Shown: positions 37,226-46,594 of the stretch, one piece after another | Layout of the letters: every line of letters starts with the position of its first letter | Numbering within the stretch: position 1 is the stretch's first letter | From: Streptomyces sp. YIM 121038 | Lineage (GTDB): Bacteria > Actinomycetota > Actinomycetes > Streptomycetales > Streptomycetaceae | Length of the DNA stretch: 64,000 bases | NCBI RefSeq assembly: GCF_006088715.1 | Contig: NZ_CP030771.1 | Location: 1,426,001 to 1,490,000, forward strand | Reading direction: 5' to 3' | Position numbers and translations under genes: made by a program | Notes under the pieces: model-generated | What the model saw: the letters and a program-made list of their open reading frames with translations, nothing else | What the model was told of the DNA's origin: nothing | Database searches by the model: none

Positions 37226-38625
37226 TTCCGCGCCCCCGTGTGCAGGGCGAGGGCGGTGTCCGGCGCGACGGCGGCCGTGAACCGGCCCGAGCCGTCGACG
37301 GTGACGGACCGGCCGCTCTGCACGTCGCAGTAGCCGCCCGCGGGCAGCGAGGTCTGGAAGGTGCGGTTCAGCTCCGTGCCCTCGTGGTTGACGACGACGT
37401 ACGCCTTGTCGCCCCGGCCGAAGGCGATGGCGTCGTCGCCGTTGTCCCACCAGTCGGTCACGCCCGTGCCCCGGGCGGTGTTGCGGAGCTTGACCATGCT
37501 GCGGACCTCGGGCCAGGCGTGCTGGCACTTCCAGCCGTCGCGGTAACAGGCGCCCACCTGGCCGCCGTTGGGCGGGCCCGCGTCGCGGTCGGTGAACTCG
37601 TAGCCGGAGTGCACGTCCGGGGAGCCGTAGGGCCAGGCCAGCATGAACACGTGCGCCAGGGTGTGGTCGGCGCCGTCCTTGTAGGTGAGCGTGTCGCCGC
37701 CGCGCTCGGTGTCGTGGTTGGCGACGAACACGGCCGCCTTGCCGGACGGCATATAGGCCCAGCCCTCGCCGTAGTTCTTCAGGTAGGCGAGCTTCTCGCT
37801 CCGGAACACGCGCTTGAGATCACGGGCGTAGCGGAACTCCTGCACGTCGCCGTTGCCCAGGTACTCGTCCGGCGAGACGGCCTCGCCCGCGCCGTGGATG
37901 GCCTCCTGCTTCCAGTACGCGTTCGGGTCGGTCAGCCGCGACTTGATGTTCTTCAGGTCGGCGGCGGCCATGTGCTTGGCCGCGTCCACGCGGAAGCCGT
38001 CGACGCCCAGGGAGAGCAGGTCGTTCAGGTACGCGGCGACGCGGCCGCGCACGTGGTCCTCGCCGGTGTCCAGGTCCGCGAGGCCGACGAGCTCGCACTC
38101 CTGGACGTTGAAGCGGTCCTGGTAGTTGGTGATCTGCGCGGTGCAGTTGTCGAAGTCGGGGCGCGAGTAGACGCCCGGGTAGTCGTACTTCGTGTACGAC
38201 GAGCCGCCGGTGCCGGTGCCGTCGCCCGCCGCCATGTGGTTGATGACGGTGTCCACGACGACCTTGACGCCCGCGCCGTGGCAGGTGTCGACCATCTTCT
38301 TGAAGGCCGCGCGGTCCCCGAGGCGCCCGGCGATCCGGTAGCTGACGGGCTGGTAGGAGGTCCACCACTGCGCGCCCCGGATGTGCTCCTGCGGCGGCGA
38401 CACCTGGACGAAGCCGTAGCCGTCGGGGCCGAGGCGGCCGGTGCACTCCCTGGCGACCGCGTCGAACTTCCACTCGAAGAGCACCGCGGTGACGTCCTTG
38501 CCGCCGGGCGGGGCCGCCTGTGCCTGCGGGGCGGCGCCCACGACGCCGCCGACGACGGCCGCGAGGAGCGCCAGGGTCGCGGTGCGTGGCCGTCCGCGGT
38601 GCGCGCCGCTGCTCGGGGATGTCAC
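37219..38625 (-). CDS. amy: Secreted alpha-amylase (GH13)
   Basis: A 468-residue protein with a signal peptide ([24 protein letters not shown], cleavage near residue 35) and a GH13 barrel of the Streptomyces/animal type. Catalytic residues: D214 ([10 protein letters not shown]), E248 ([12 protein letters not shown]) and D305 ([10 protein letters not shown]). [10 protein letters not shown] is conserved region I. The C-terminal beta domain ends with a Cys pair. There is no separate starch-binding domain. GTG at 38625 has AGGAGG six bases upstream. The enzyme cuts alpha-1,4 bonds in starch; its products feed the MalEFG importer encoded nearby. The promoter region carries TTGC repeats suited to MalR control. 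Confidence 0.94.
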
Positions 38626-38651
38626 GGGGCCTCCTGGGGGGTTGAAGGTTG

Positions 38652-38696
38652 TTGCAGAAAACTTGCGACACCGTTTGCGCCGTGACCGTACGGCGC
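38652..38696. promoter_or_regulatory. TTGC direct repeats and hairpin in the alpha-amylase promoter region
   Basis: TTGC occurs at 38652, 38663 and 38675, spaced 11 and 12 bp; on the minus (coding) strand this reads as repeated GCAA. The same half-site (CTTGC/GCAAG) occurs in the malE-malR region, and Streptomyces amylase promoters are known MalR targets. A GCGCCGT/ACGGCGC stem (38677-38696) lies beside it and could end the upstream lacI-type transcript. Confidence 0.5.
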
Positions 38697-38750
38697 TCAA
38701 CAACCCCGGTCAACCCTTCGGACACACTCCCGTCACCGGGCGGAAACGGC

Positions 38751-39824
38751 TCAGGCGCGGGGCGCTGCCGCCGTGGAGCCGCGCACGACCAGCTCAGGCT
38801 GGAAGACGAACTCCGTGCGCTGCACGGGGTTTCCGTCGATCTCCTCCAGGAGGGCGCCGACGGCCGCCGACGCCATCGCCTGCACCGGCTGCCGCACCGT
38901 GGTCAGCGGCGGGTCCGTGAAGGCGATGAGCGGCGAGTCGTCGAAGCCGACCACCGACACGTCACCGGGCACCGCGAGGCCCCGCTGACGGGCGGCCCGC
39001 ACCGCGCCGAGCGCCATCATGTCGCTGCCGCACACCACCGCCGTGCAGCCCGCGTCCAGGAGCGCGCTGGCCGCCGCGTGGCCGCCCTCGACGGTGAACA
39101 GCGTGTTCCGTACGAGCAGTTCGGCCTCCCCCCGCGCCAGGCCGAAGTGCTCGTGCAGGGCCGCGGTGAAGCCCTCCGCCTTGCGGCGCGAGGGCACGTA
39201 GCGGCTCGGGCCGATGGCGAGGCCGACGCGCTCGTGGCCCAGCTCCGCCAGATGGCGCACGGCCATCCGTACGGCGGCCCGGTCGTCGGGCGAGACGAAG
39301 GAGACGGGGACGTGCGGGTTGTAGCCGTTGATGAGCACGAACGGCACGCCCCGGCCCGCCAGTTCCAGATAGCGCCCCGGGTCGGCCGTGGTGTCGGCGT
39401 GCAGCCCGGACAGGAAGACGATGCCGCTGACGCCACGCGCCTCCAGCTGTTCGACCAGCTCGTCCTCGGTGGCGCCGCCCGGCAGCTGGGTGCAGAGCAT
39501 GGGCGTGTAGCCGTGCCCGGCCAGGACCTGCTCGACGACCTGCGCGAACGCCGGGAAGATCGGATTGGTCAGCTCGGGGATGACCAGGCCCACCAGGCCC
39601 GCGCTGCGCCGCTTGAGGCGCACCGGGCGCTCGTAGCCGAGCACGTCGAGGGCGGCGAGCACCCGCCGCCGGGTCGCCGCGGCGACGCCCGCCTTGCCGT
39701 TGAGGACGCGGCTCGCGGTGGCCTCGCTGACCTCGGCCTGCGCGGCGATGTCCGCGAGCCGCGGGGCGCCGCGGTCCACCTCTCGTGGCCCCCGGTCGGC
39801 ACCCCGCGGCGCAGAGGTCGTCAC
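38751..39824 (-). CDS. LacI family regulator, MalR paralogue
   Basis: A 357-residue LacI repressor. The helix-turn-helix RLADIAAQAEVSEATASRVLNGKAGVAAATRRRVLAALDVLGYERP follows a Pro/Arg-rich 24-residue leader. The sugar-binding domain has VGLVIPELTNPIFPAFAQVVE and DVSVVGFDDSPLIAFTDPPLTTVRQPVQAM. It is strongly alike to the regulator at 44936 (same DSPLIAFTDPPLTTVRQPVQAM stretch) and must be a duplicate. GTG at 39824 overlaps the alpha-glucosidase stop (GTGA), so it is the last gene of the mal operon. It may control the downstream amylase/pullulanase pair. Confidence 0.92.
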   Translation of the reverse strand: MTTSAPRGADRGPREVDRGAPRLADIAAQAEVSEATASRVLNGKAGVAAATRRRVLAALDVLGYERPVRLKRRSAGLVGLVIPELTNPIFPAFAQVVEQVLAGHGYTPMLCTQLPGGATEDELVEQLEARGVSGIVFLSGLHADTTADPGRYLELAGRGVPFVLINGYNPHVPVSFVSPDDRAAVRMAVRHLAELGHERVGLAIGPSRYVPSRRKAEGFTAALHEHFGLARGEAELLVRNTLFTVEGGHAAASALLDAGCTAVVCGSDMMALGAVRAARQRGLAVPGDVSVVGFDDSPLIAFTDPPLTTVRQPVQAMASAAVGALLEEIDGNPVQRTEFVFQPELVVRGSTAAAPRA

Positions 39825-41476
39825 ACCGCCCACCAGACGGTGGCGTCGGCGGGCAGCTCGACCACGCCGTCGTCCGCCGTCTCCACGTCGGCGCTGGCCA
39901 GGAGCGCCCGGCCGGGCGCGGGCAGGCGTACGGCGGTGCCCGTGGTGTTGGCGGTGCACACGAAGCCCTCGCGGCGGAAGGCGAGCACGCCCTCGGGCGC
40001 GTCCAGCCACTGGAGGACGTCGCCCGCGCCGAGCTCGGGGCGGGCGCGGCGCACCCGCAGGGCCTCGCGGTACAGCTCCAGGGTCGACGCCGGGTCGCCG
40101 GTCTGCGCCTGGACGCTCAGCTCGCCCCAGCCCTCGGGCTGCGGCAGCCAGCTGCCGCCCGCGCCGAAGCCGTACGACGAGCCGTCCTTGGTCCACGGCA
40201 GGGGCACCCGGCAGCCGTCGCGGAAGCCGTCCTGGCCCTGGGCGCGGTGGAACGACGGGTCCTGGCGCGCCTCGTCGGGCAGGTCGGTGACGTCGGGCAG
40301 GCCGAGCTCCTCGCCCTGGTAGAGGTAGGCGGAGCCGGGCAGGGCCAGCATCAGGAGGGTGGCGGCGCGGGCCCGGCGCAGGCCGAGCGCGCGGTCGCCG
40401 GGGGTGCGCAGCTGGGTGCCGAGGCCCGGCGGGTTGGCGAACCGCGTGGCGTGCCGGGTCACGTCGTGGTTGGACAGGACCCAGGTGGCCGGGGCGCCGA
40501 CGGGCCGCATCGCGGCGAGCGAGGAGTCGATGACCGCCCGCAGCTCGGCGGCGTCCCAGTGGGTGCCCAGGTACTGGAAGTTGAAGGCCTGGTGCATTTC
40601 GTCGGGGCGCACGTACAGGGCGGTGCGCTCGACGGTGGGGGTCCAGGCCTCGGCGACCAGGACCTTGTCGCCCGCGTACTCGGCGAGGACCTGCCGCCAG
40701 CTGCGGTAGATCGCGTGGACGCCGTCCTGGTCGAAGAACGGCATGCTGTCGTTGCCGAGGAGCTTGAGCTGGTCGTGGTGGCCGATGTCGGGCAGGCCCG
40801 CGGCCTTGACCAGGCCGTGGGCGACGTCGACGCGGAAGCCGTCGACGCCCTTGTCGAGCCAGAAGCGCAGGATGGAGCGGAACTCGTCGCGGACGGCCGG
40901 GTGGTCCCAGTTGAAGTCGGGCTGCTCGGGGGCGAACAGGTGGAGGTACCACGCGCCGTCCTCGGTGCGGGTCCAGGCGGGCCCGCCGAAGATGGACTCC
41001 CAGTCGTTGGGCGGCAGTTCGCCGTCGGCGCCCTTGCCCTCCCGGAAGTGGTAGCGCTCCCTGAGCGGGGAGCCGGGGCCCTCCGCGAGGGCGCGCCGGA
41101 ACCAGTCGTGCCGGTCGGAGGAGTGGTTCGGCACCAGGTCGACGATGACGCGCAGGTCCAGGTCGTGCGCCTCGCGGAGCAGGGCGTCGGCGTCGTCCAG
41201 GGTGCCGAACATGGGGTCGACGGCCCGGTAGTCGGCGACGTCGTAGCCCGCGTCGGCCTGTGGCGACGCGTAGAACGGGCTGAGCCAGACGGCGTCGACA
41301 CCGAGGTCCTTCAGATACGGCAGGCGGGCGCGGACGCCCGCGAGGTCGCCCATGCCGTCGCTGTCGCCGTCGGCGAAGCTGCGCGGATAGACCTGGTAGA
41401 TCACCGCTTCGCGCCACCAGTCCGTACGCGTACCGGAGGTGTGGTCGGCGGCGGGGGCAGCGAGATGCTGGGTCAT
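39821..41476 (-). CDS. aglA: Alpha-glucosidase (GH13, oligo-1,6-/maltodextrin type)
   Basis: A 551-residue cytoplasmic enzyme without a signal peptide. GH13 regions are WWREAVIYQVYPRSFADGDSDGMGDL, DLVPNHSSD, DGFRVDVAHG with nucleophile D217, VLVAEAWTP with acid E276, and VLSNHDVTRH with D338. Val after the nucleophile and a QPDFNWDHPAVRDEF stretch fit the family that splits alpha-glucosidic bonds of imported maltose or maltodextrins. ATG at 41476 is 35 bp after the malG stop. It is the fourth gene of malEFG-aglA-lacI on the minus strand. Confidence 0.92.
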   Translation of the reverse strand: MTQHLAAPAADHTSGTRTDWWREAVIYQVYPRSFADGDSDGMGDLAGVRARLPYLKDLGVDAVWLSPFYASPQADAGYDVADYRAVDPMFGTLDDADALLREAHDLDLRVIVDLVPNHSSDRHDWFRRALAEGPGSPLRERYHFREGKGADGELPPNDWESIFGGPAWTRTEDGAWYLHLFAPEQPDFNWDHPAVRDEFRSILRFWLDKGVDGFRVDVAHGLVKAAGLPDIGHHDQLKLLGNDSMPFFDQDGVHAIYRSWRQVLAEYAGDKVLVAEAWTPTVERTALYVRPDEMHQAFNFQYLGTHWDAAELRAVIDSSLAAMRPVGAPATWVLSNHDVTRHATRFANPPGLGTQLRTPGDRALGLRRARAATLLMLALPGSAYLYQGEELGLPDVTDLPDEARQDPSFHRAQGQDGFRDGCRVPLPWTKDGSSYGFGAGGSWLPQPEGWGELSVQAQTGDPASTLELYREALRVRRARPELGAGDVLQWLDAPEGVLAFRREGFVCTANTTGTAVRLPAPGRALLASADVETADDGVVELPADATVWWAV

Positions 41477-41511
41477 GTCTTCCCTGAGGAGTGGTGGCGG
41501 GTGCTGGGGTG

Positions 41512-42360
41512 TCAGGACTTCGTCGCGCCGGCCGTGAGCCCGGAGACGAGGTGCCGCTGGACGAGGCCGAAGATCACCGCGGCGGGCACGGCCACGATCA
41601 CGGCGGCGGCCGTCAGCGAACCCCAGTCGCTGGTGTACTGGTTGACGAAGGTCTGCAGGCCGCCCGCGAGGGTGAGGTTCTCCTCGCCCGTCATGAACGC
41701 GGAGGCGTAGGCGACCTCGGCCCACCCCGTGATGAAGCTGTAGAAGCCGGTGACGGCCAGGCCGGGCTTGGCGAGCGGCAGGATCAGCCGCCAGAAGGTG
41801 CCGAACGGGTTGAGCCCGTCGACGCGGCCCGCCTCGTCGATCTCCACCGGGATGGTGTCGAAGTACCCCTTCATCATCCAGGCGCTGAAGGGCACCGCGA
41901 TGGTCAGGTACGTGAGGACCAGGCCCATGGGCTGGTTGAGCAGCTCCAGGCGCGCGAGCAGGTTGTACAGCGGCACGATGAGCACCGCGACCGGGAACAT
42001 CTGGGTGATGAGCAGCAGCCACATCAGGGGCCGCATGCCGGGGAACTTGAACCGGCTGACCGCGTACCCGGTGGTCGCGGCGATGAACACGCCGATGACC
42101 GTGGTCAGGCCGACGACGAACAGCGAGTTGCCGACCCAGTCCAGGAACTTGGTCTCGTTCAGGACGTGGTCGTAGTTGCCGAAGGTGAAGTCCTTGACCA
42201 GGGCGGTCGAGAACGCCTCGCTCTCCGGTTTGAACGAGGTGACGAGCAGCCACAGCGGCGGCAGGACCGCGATGAGACTGGCGATCAGCAGGGTGGCGTG
42301 CAGGGCGACGGAGGCGAGCGGTCCGCGCTCGCCGCGCGGCCGCGGCTTGCTGTTGCTCAT
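41512..42360 (-). CDS. malG: Maltose/maltodextrin ABC transporter permease MalG
   Basis: A 282-residue inner-membrane permease with six hydrophobic helices. The EAA loop DEAGRVDGLNPFGTFWRLILPLAKPGL (about residues 186-212) contacts the ATPase. Segment FKFPGMRPLMWLLLITQMFP is typical of MalG. ATG at 42360 has AAGGAGAGG ten bases upstream, within the end of malF; the coding regions are separated by two bases. No MalK ATPase gene is present nearby, as usual in Streptomyces, where a shared MsiK-type ATPase serves several importers. Confidence 0.94.
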   Translation of the reverse strand: MSNSKPRPRGERGPLASVALHATLLIASLIAVLPPLWLLVTSFKPESEAFSTALVKDFTFGNYDHVLNETKFLDWVGNSLFVVGLTTVIGVFIAATTGYAVSRFKFPGMRPLMWLLLITQMFPVAVLIVPLYNLLARLELLNQPMGLVLTYLTIAVPFSAWMMKGYFDTIPVEIDEAGRVDGLNPFGTFWRLILPLAKPGLAVTGFYSFITGWAEVAYASAFMTGEENLTLAGGLQTFVNQYTSDWGSLTAAAVIVAVPAAVIFGLVQRHLVSGLTAGATKS

Positions 42361-42362
42361 GG

Positions 42363-43373
42363 TCACCACACCTCTCCTTGCTTGCGGAGCGCGCGGCGGT
42401 AGACCACCGCGAAGAGCGAGAGGAGCAGCAGGATGAGCACGCCCCAGGCCGCGGACCCGGCGAAGTCGCGCGGGCTGACGACGAACGACAGGCGGTAGGC
42501 GTACGTCACCAGGATCTCGGTGGCGTCACCCGGTCCGCCCCGGGTGAGCAGGAAGATCACCGGGAACATGTTGAAGGTCCAGATGGCGCTGATGAGGACC
42601 ACGGTGGTGGCGACGGACCGCAGGCCCGGCAGGGTGATGTGGCGGAAGCGCTGCCAGGCGCTCGCGCCGTCCATCTCGGCGGCCTCGTACAGCTCTCCGG
42701 GGATGGACTGGAGTCCGCCGAGCATGGCGACGAGCATGAACGGCACGCCGAGCCAGACGTTCACGGCGATCACCGAGAGCTTCGCCCAGGTGGGGTCGTT
42801 CAGCCAGGGGACCGCGTCGAGGCCGCCGCCTTCGAGGACCGCGTTGAGCAGGCCCTTCTTCTCGTTGAAGAGGAGCCGCCAGGTGAAGACGGAGACGAAG
42901 GCGGGCACCGCCCAGGGCAGGATCAGCGCCATCCGGTAGAAGGAGCGGCCCTTGAGCTTGCGGTTGAGCATGTTCGCGAGGACCAGGCCGATCGCGAACG
43001 ACAGGGCGACGCAGGACACCGTCCACACCACGGTCCAGGTCAGCCGGTCCCAGAAGACGCCGTCGTCGAGGATCGCCTTGTAGTTGTCCAGGCCGACGGA
43101 CTCGTAGGTCGCCGGGATGTGGTTGACGCCGATGGTGCGCTCGACGTTCGCCTCGTTGGCGTTGGTCGTCGACAGGTAGACGCCGCGCACCAGGGGGTAG
43201 CCGACGATGACGCCGATGACGATCACCACGGGGGCGACCATGGCCCAGGCGTACCAGTACGTGCTCAGCGCCCTGCGCAGGCGTCCGGGGCTCTTCCCCG
43301 CGCGGGGGCCCCGGCCGCGGACGCGCCGGGCGTCCGCGGTCGGGGCGGCCCGGGGGCCGCTCTCAACAGCCAT
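42363..43373 (-). CDS. malF: Maltose/maltodextrin ABC transporter permease MalF
   Basis: A 336-residue permease. After a basic cytoplasmic N-terminus of about 35 residues come six membrane helices, beginning WYAWAMVAPVVIVIGVIVGYPLV. The EAA loop is ELYEAAEMDGASAWQRFRHITLPGL. A periplasmic loop after the first helix (NANEANVERTIGVNHIPATYESVGLDNYK) is of the size seen in Gram-positive MalF. It lies two bases after the malE stop. Confidence 0.94.
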   Translation of the reverse strand: MAVESGPRAAPTADARRVRGRGPRAGKSPGRLRRALSTYWYAWAMVAPVVIVIGVIVGYPLVRGVYLSTTNANEANVERTIGVNHIPATYESVGLDNYKAILDDGVFWDRLTWTVVWTVSCVALSFAIGLVLANMLNRKLKGRSFYRMALILPWAVPAFVSVFTWRLLFNEKKGLLNAVLEGGGLDAVPWLNDPTWAKLSVIAVNVWLGVPFMLVAMLGGLQSIPGELYEAAEMDGASAWQRFRHITLPGLRSVATTVVLISAIWTFNMFPVIFLLTRGGPGDATEILVTYAYRLSFVVSPRDFAGSAAWGVLILLLLSLFAVVYRRALRKQGEVW

Positions 43374-43375
43374 CG

Positions 43376-44647
43376 CTACTTGTAGTCCTTGAGGAGCTTG
43401 CGGTAGGCGTCGCCGATGCCCTTGGCGCCGTCCTCGGGCGAGGTCTTGCCGCTGAGCACCTTCTGCATCTGCAGGCGGATCGGCTCGAACAGCGAGTTGG
43501 CCTCGGGGATCCAGGGGCGCTGCACGGACTTGTCGACGGCGGGCTTGAAGAACTGCACCATCTGGTTGTCCTTGACGGACTTGACGTCGTACACGGAGGT
43601 GCGCGTCGGCAGCAGGCTGAGCTTCTCGGTGGTCTGCTGCTGCACCTTCGCGGAGCTCATGTACTTGATGAACTCGTAGGAGGCGTCCAGGTTCTTGGAG
43701 CCCGCGTAGGCGGCGAGGTTCCAGCCGCCCTGCGGCGAGGCCTGGCGCGCGCTGCCGCCGGGCACGGGGGCGACGCCGAGGTTGGCCTTGTCGCCCTTGA
43801 ACTGCTTGCCCTGGAGGGCGCCCTCGATGGACCAGGGGCCGTCGAGGGCCATGGCGACGTCGCCGTCCTTGAAGGCGTTGAGCTGGTTGTTGTAGCCGTC
43901 GCTCGCGTCGGTCACGGCGGCCTTGGAGTCGACCAGGTCCTTCATGACCTCGAAGGCCTTGGTGCCCTCGGCGTCGTCGACGGTGATCTCCTTCTTCTGG
44001 GTGTCCAGGAGGTCACCGCCCTCGCCGTAGAGGTAGGGCAGATAGAAGTACGGGTCGTCGCCGCGCAGGTAGAGGCCGGTCTTGCCGGACTTCGACTTGA
44101 TCTTCTTGGCGGCGGACTTCACGTCGTCGAAGGTCTTGGGGACCTCGACGCCCGCGGCCTTGAGCATCTTCTTGTTGTAGAAGAGCGCGAGGGTGTCGAT
44201 GGTCTGCGGGGCCGCGTACGTCTTGCCCTTGAACTCGGTGCTCGCGGCGGCCTGCGGCAGGTAGTCGTCGGGCTTGTCGAGCGCGGCGGTGCCCTCCAGC
44301 GGGGCCAGGTAGCCGAGGTTGGCGAAGTCGGCGACCCAGGCCACCTCGGTGCGCATCACGTCGGGGGCGCCGGAGTTGCCGCCCGCGGCGTTCTTGAACT
44401 TGGCGTTGGCCTCGCCGAACGGGACGTTCACGTAGTTGACCTTCACCCCGGGGTGCAGGTCCTCGAAGCCCTTGGCGAGCTTCTCGTACGTCGCCTTCTC
44501 GGCGTCGTTCGAGGTGTCCCAGAACGTGACGGTGCCCGACAGCTTGCCGCCGCTCTTCTTCCCGCCGTCGCCGTCGTCGCCGCCGCACGCCGCCGCTGTC
44601 ATCGTCAGGGCGGCGACCACCGCGGTGGCCGCTATGCCACGCCGCAT
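43376..44647 (-). CDS. malE: Maltose/maltodextrin-binding lipoprotein MalE
   Basis: A 423-residue solute-binding protein. The N-terminus MRRGIAATAVVAALTMTAAACGGDDG is a lipoprotein signal peptide with the lipidated Cys at residue 21 (TAAAC). The body has the cluster B extracellular binding fold: GTVTFWDTSNDAEKATYEKLAKGFE, GYLAPLEG, ADHR-like TIDTLALFYNKKML, DGPWSIEGAL and GGWNLAAYAGSKN. ATG at 44647 has AAGGAG six bases upstream. It is the first gene of the mal operon and is divergent from malR. Confidence 0.95.
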   Translation of the reverse strand: MRRGIAATAVVAALTMTAAACGGDDGDGGKKSGGKLSGTVTFWDTSNDAEKATYEKLAKGFEDLHPGVKVNYVNVPFGEANAKFKNAAGGNSGAPDVMRTEVAWVADFANLGYLAPLEGTAALDKPDDYLPQAAASTEFKGKTYAAPQTIDTLALFYNKKMLKAAGVEVPKTFDDVKSAAKKIKSKSGKTGLYLRGDDPYFYLPYLYGEGGDLLDTQKKEITVDDAEGTKAFEVMKDLVDSKAAVTDASDGYNNQLNAFKDGDVAMALDGPWSIEGALQGKQFKGDKANLGVAPVPGGSARQASPQGGWNLAAYAGSKNLDASYEFIKYMSSAKVQQQTTEKLSLLPTRTSVYDVKSVKDNQMVQFFKPAVDKSVQRPWIPEANSLFEPIRLQMQKVLSGKTSPEDGAKGIGDAYRKLLKDYK

Positions 44648-44935
44648 GTGAACTCCTTCAACTGGACCCGGAATGACCCGGGGTGATCCCGGGGTGGCCC
44701 GGAACGAGGGGAGGCGAAAGGGGAGCCTCCTGCTGGCCGCACTCGACGCGGCGCCGGGTTGGCAGGAACGTAACAGGCTTGAAAACGTCCCGAAAGACCT
44801 TGCGGGGAATTTCTGCAAGAGATGACGATCGTTACCGCCGCGTGTCCTCGGGGTTGCGATCCGGGCACGTCAGGCCCTGCCGCAAGCTTGCGCAAGCGGT
44901 GGGCAAGACGCGTGCCGCCGGGTACAGTCCCGTCC
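44648..44935. promoter_or_regulatory. malE-malR divergent control region
   Basis: These 288 bp carry two clear MalR-type sites. CTTGC-N11-GCAAG at 44799-44819 lies on the malE side. Overlapping palindromes CGCAAGCTTGCG (44881-44892) and CTTGCGCAAG (44887-44896) lie on the malR side. TGGGCA (44900-44905) and TACAGT (44923-44928), 17 bp apart, form a likely malR promoter. Its transcript would begin at or next to the ATG at 44936, where no Shine-Dalgarno is seen. Confidence 0.6.
44799..44819. promoter_or_regulatory. MalR-type operator on the malE side
   Basis: CTTGC and GCAAG arms are separated by 11 bases (the inner part is GG...TTCT, also partly symmetric). The half-site is shared with the malR-proximal site and with the alpha-amylase promoter repeats. 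Confidence 0.6.
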
Positions 44936-45961
44936 ATGACCGCGCGGCTCGTCGACATCGCAGCTCAGGCGGGGGTCAGCGAAGCCACCGTCAGCCGTGT
45001 GCTCAACGGCAAGCCCGGCGTCGCCACGGCCACCCGCGAAGCCGTCCTCGCCGCGCTCGACGTGCTCGGCTACGAACGGCCCGTACGGCTGCGCCGCCGC
45101 GGCAGCGCGGGCCTGGTCGGCCTGATCACGCCCGAGCTCGACAACCCGATCTTCCCCGCGCTCGCCCAGGTCATCGGGCAGGCCCTGACCCGCCAGGGCT
45201 ATACGCCGGTGCTCGCCACCCAGACCCCGGGCGGCTCCACGGAGGACGAGCTCACCGAGATGCTGGTGGACCGCGGCGTCGCCGGGATCATCTTCGTGTC
45301 CGGGCTGCACGCCGACACCACCGCGGACCCGCGGCGGTACGCGGCGCTGGCCGCCAAGGGCGTCCCGCACGTCCTGGTCAACGGCTTCTCCCCCGAGGTC
45401 GACGCGCCCTTCGTGTCGACGGACGACCGGGCGGCGGCGCGGCTCGCCGTGCGGCACCTGGCCTCGCTCGGCCACACCCGCGTCGGCCTCGCGGTCGGCC
45501 CCCGGCGGTTCGTGCCCGTCGTCCGCAAGATCGAGGGCTTCCGCCTCGGCATGCGCGAGCGCTTCGGCCTCACCGCCGAGCAGTCCGACGCCCTCGTCGA
45601 GCACTCCCTCTACACCCTGGAGGGCGGTCAGGCCGCGGCGACCACGCTCATCGCACGCGGCTGCACGGGCATCGTCTGCGCCAGCGACATGATGGCGCTC
45701 GGCGCGATCCGCGCCGCCCGGCAGCAGGGCCTCGAGGTGCCCCGCGACGTCTCGGTGGTCGGCTTCGACGACTCCCCGCTCATCGCCTTCACCGACCCGC
45801 CGCTGACCACGGTCCGCCAGCCCGTGCAGGCCATGGGCCAGGCGGCGGTGCGCACCCTCCTGGAGGAGGTCGGCGGCACGCCCGCGCCGCACAGCGAGTT
45901 CGTCTTCATGCCGGAGCTCGTGGTGCGCGGCTCCACGGCGTCGGGGCGCGACCTGGCCTGA
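44936..45961 (+). CDS. malR: LacI family maltose regulator MalR
   Basis: A 341-residue LacI repressor. HTH: RLVDIAAQAGVSEATVSRVLNGKPGVATATREAVLAALDVLGYERP. The effector domain has VGLITPELDNPIFPALAQVIG and DVSVVGFDDSPLIAFTDPPLTTVRQPVQAM. ATG at 44936 (M-T-A-R-L) lies eight bases after a TACAGT -10 box, so the mRNA may be leaderless. The position, divergent from malEFG, is the classic one for MalR, which represses mal and amylase genes in the absence of maltose or maltodextrins. Confidence 0.93.
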   Translation: MTARLVDIAAQAGVSEATVSRVLNGKPGVATATREAVLAALDVLGYERPVRLRRRGSAGLVGLITPELDNPIFPALAQVIGQALTRQGYTPVLATQTPGGSTEDELTEMLVDRGVAGIIFVSGLHADTTADPRRYAALAAKGVPHVLVNGFSPEVDAPFVSTDDRAAARLAVRHLASLGHTRVGLAVGPRRFVPVVRKIEGFRLGMRERFGLTAEQSDALVEHSLYTLEGGQAAATTLIARGCTGIVCASDMMALGAIRAARQQGLEVPRDVSVVGFDDSPLIAFTDPPLTTVRQPVQAMGQAAVRTLLEEVGGTPAPHSEFVFMPELVVRGSTASGRDLA

Positions 45962-45997
45962 CCGGCGGGGCCGGGGCGGACGTCGGAGGCCCCGCGC

Positions 45998-46492
45998 TCA
46001 CGGCCGGGCACCGACCGCCCGCTGGTCCGGCGGCGGCCCGGCAAGGCGGCGGCCCGCCGCCCCGTACACCTTCGCGACCGGCAGCCGGACCACCAGGCGG
46101 CGTTCGGCGACCATCACCGAGCGGAAGCGCTCCCAGTCGGGGTGCTCGCCCTGGAATCCCCGGAAGACCAGGGTGAGTTCGTCGGCCACCGCGTCGTGCG
46201 GGTCCGTGGTGACGGGGGTCAGCTCGGCCGTGCCCTCGGCGACCATGTACGCGTAGCCGTTGGGGCTGGTCACGAAGAAGCTCGCGCGCGGGTCGCGGCG
46301 CAGATTGCGCGTCTTGGCGCGGTCGTAGGTGACCATGAGGCGGATGAGCCGCGCCTCGGGGTCGTAGGCGTAGCCGACGTTCGACAGCTGGGGGCGGCCG
46401 TCGCGCTTGAGGGTCACGAGCGTGCCGATGCGCCCGCGCCCGAGCAGCTCGTACAGGGCGTCGTCGCCGGTTGTCGCCAAGTGCTCTGCCAT
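45998..46492 (-). CDS. PPOX-class F420-dependent oxidoreductase-like protein
   Basis: A 164-residue split-barrel flavin/F420-binding protein: LLGRGRIGTLVTLKRDGRPQLSNVGYAYDPEARLIRLMVTYDRAKTRNLRRDPRASFFV, then YMVAEGTAEL. The RDGRPQLSNVGY and AKTRNLRRDPR motifs are typical of the pyridoxamine-5'-phosphate-oxidase-like F420 group of actinobacteria. The C-terminus ends in a Pro/Ala-rich tail. It is convergent with malR (36 bp apart). Its substrate is unknown. Confidence 0.85.
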   Translation of the reverse strand: MAEHLATTGDDALYELLGRGRIGTLVTLKRDGRPQLSNVGYAYDPEARLIRLMVTYDRAKTRNLRRDPRASFFVTSPNGYAYMVAEGTAELTPVTTDPHDAVADELTLVFRGFQGEHPDWERFRSVMVAERRLVVRLPVAKVYGAAGRRLAGPPPDQRAVGARP

Positions 46493-46535
46493 GCGGCGAG
46501 CGTAGGGCAGCGGGCCGCTGTCCAGGGGACGCGGA

Positions 46536-46584
46536 GCGGTGCCCTCGCCGCCCGCGGGGGAGGTGGACGGGGCGAGGGCACCGC
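46536..46584. terminator. Strong hairpin terminator of the MacB-like efflux operon
   Basis: Arms 46536-46549 and 46571-46584 are exact 14-bp complements with a 21-base loop. They lie immediately after the permease stop codon (46595) on the minus strand and before the PPOX gene start region. Confidence 0.7.
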
Positions 46585-46594
46585 GGCCCGGGTG

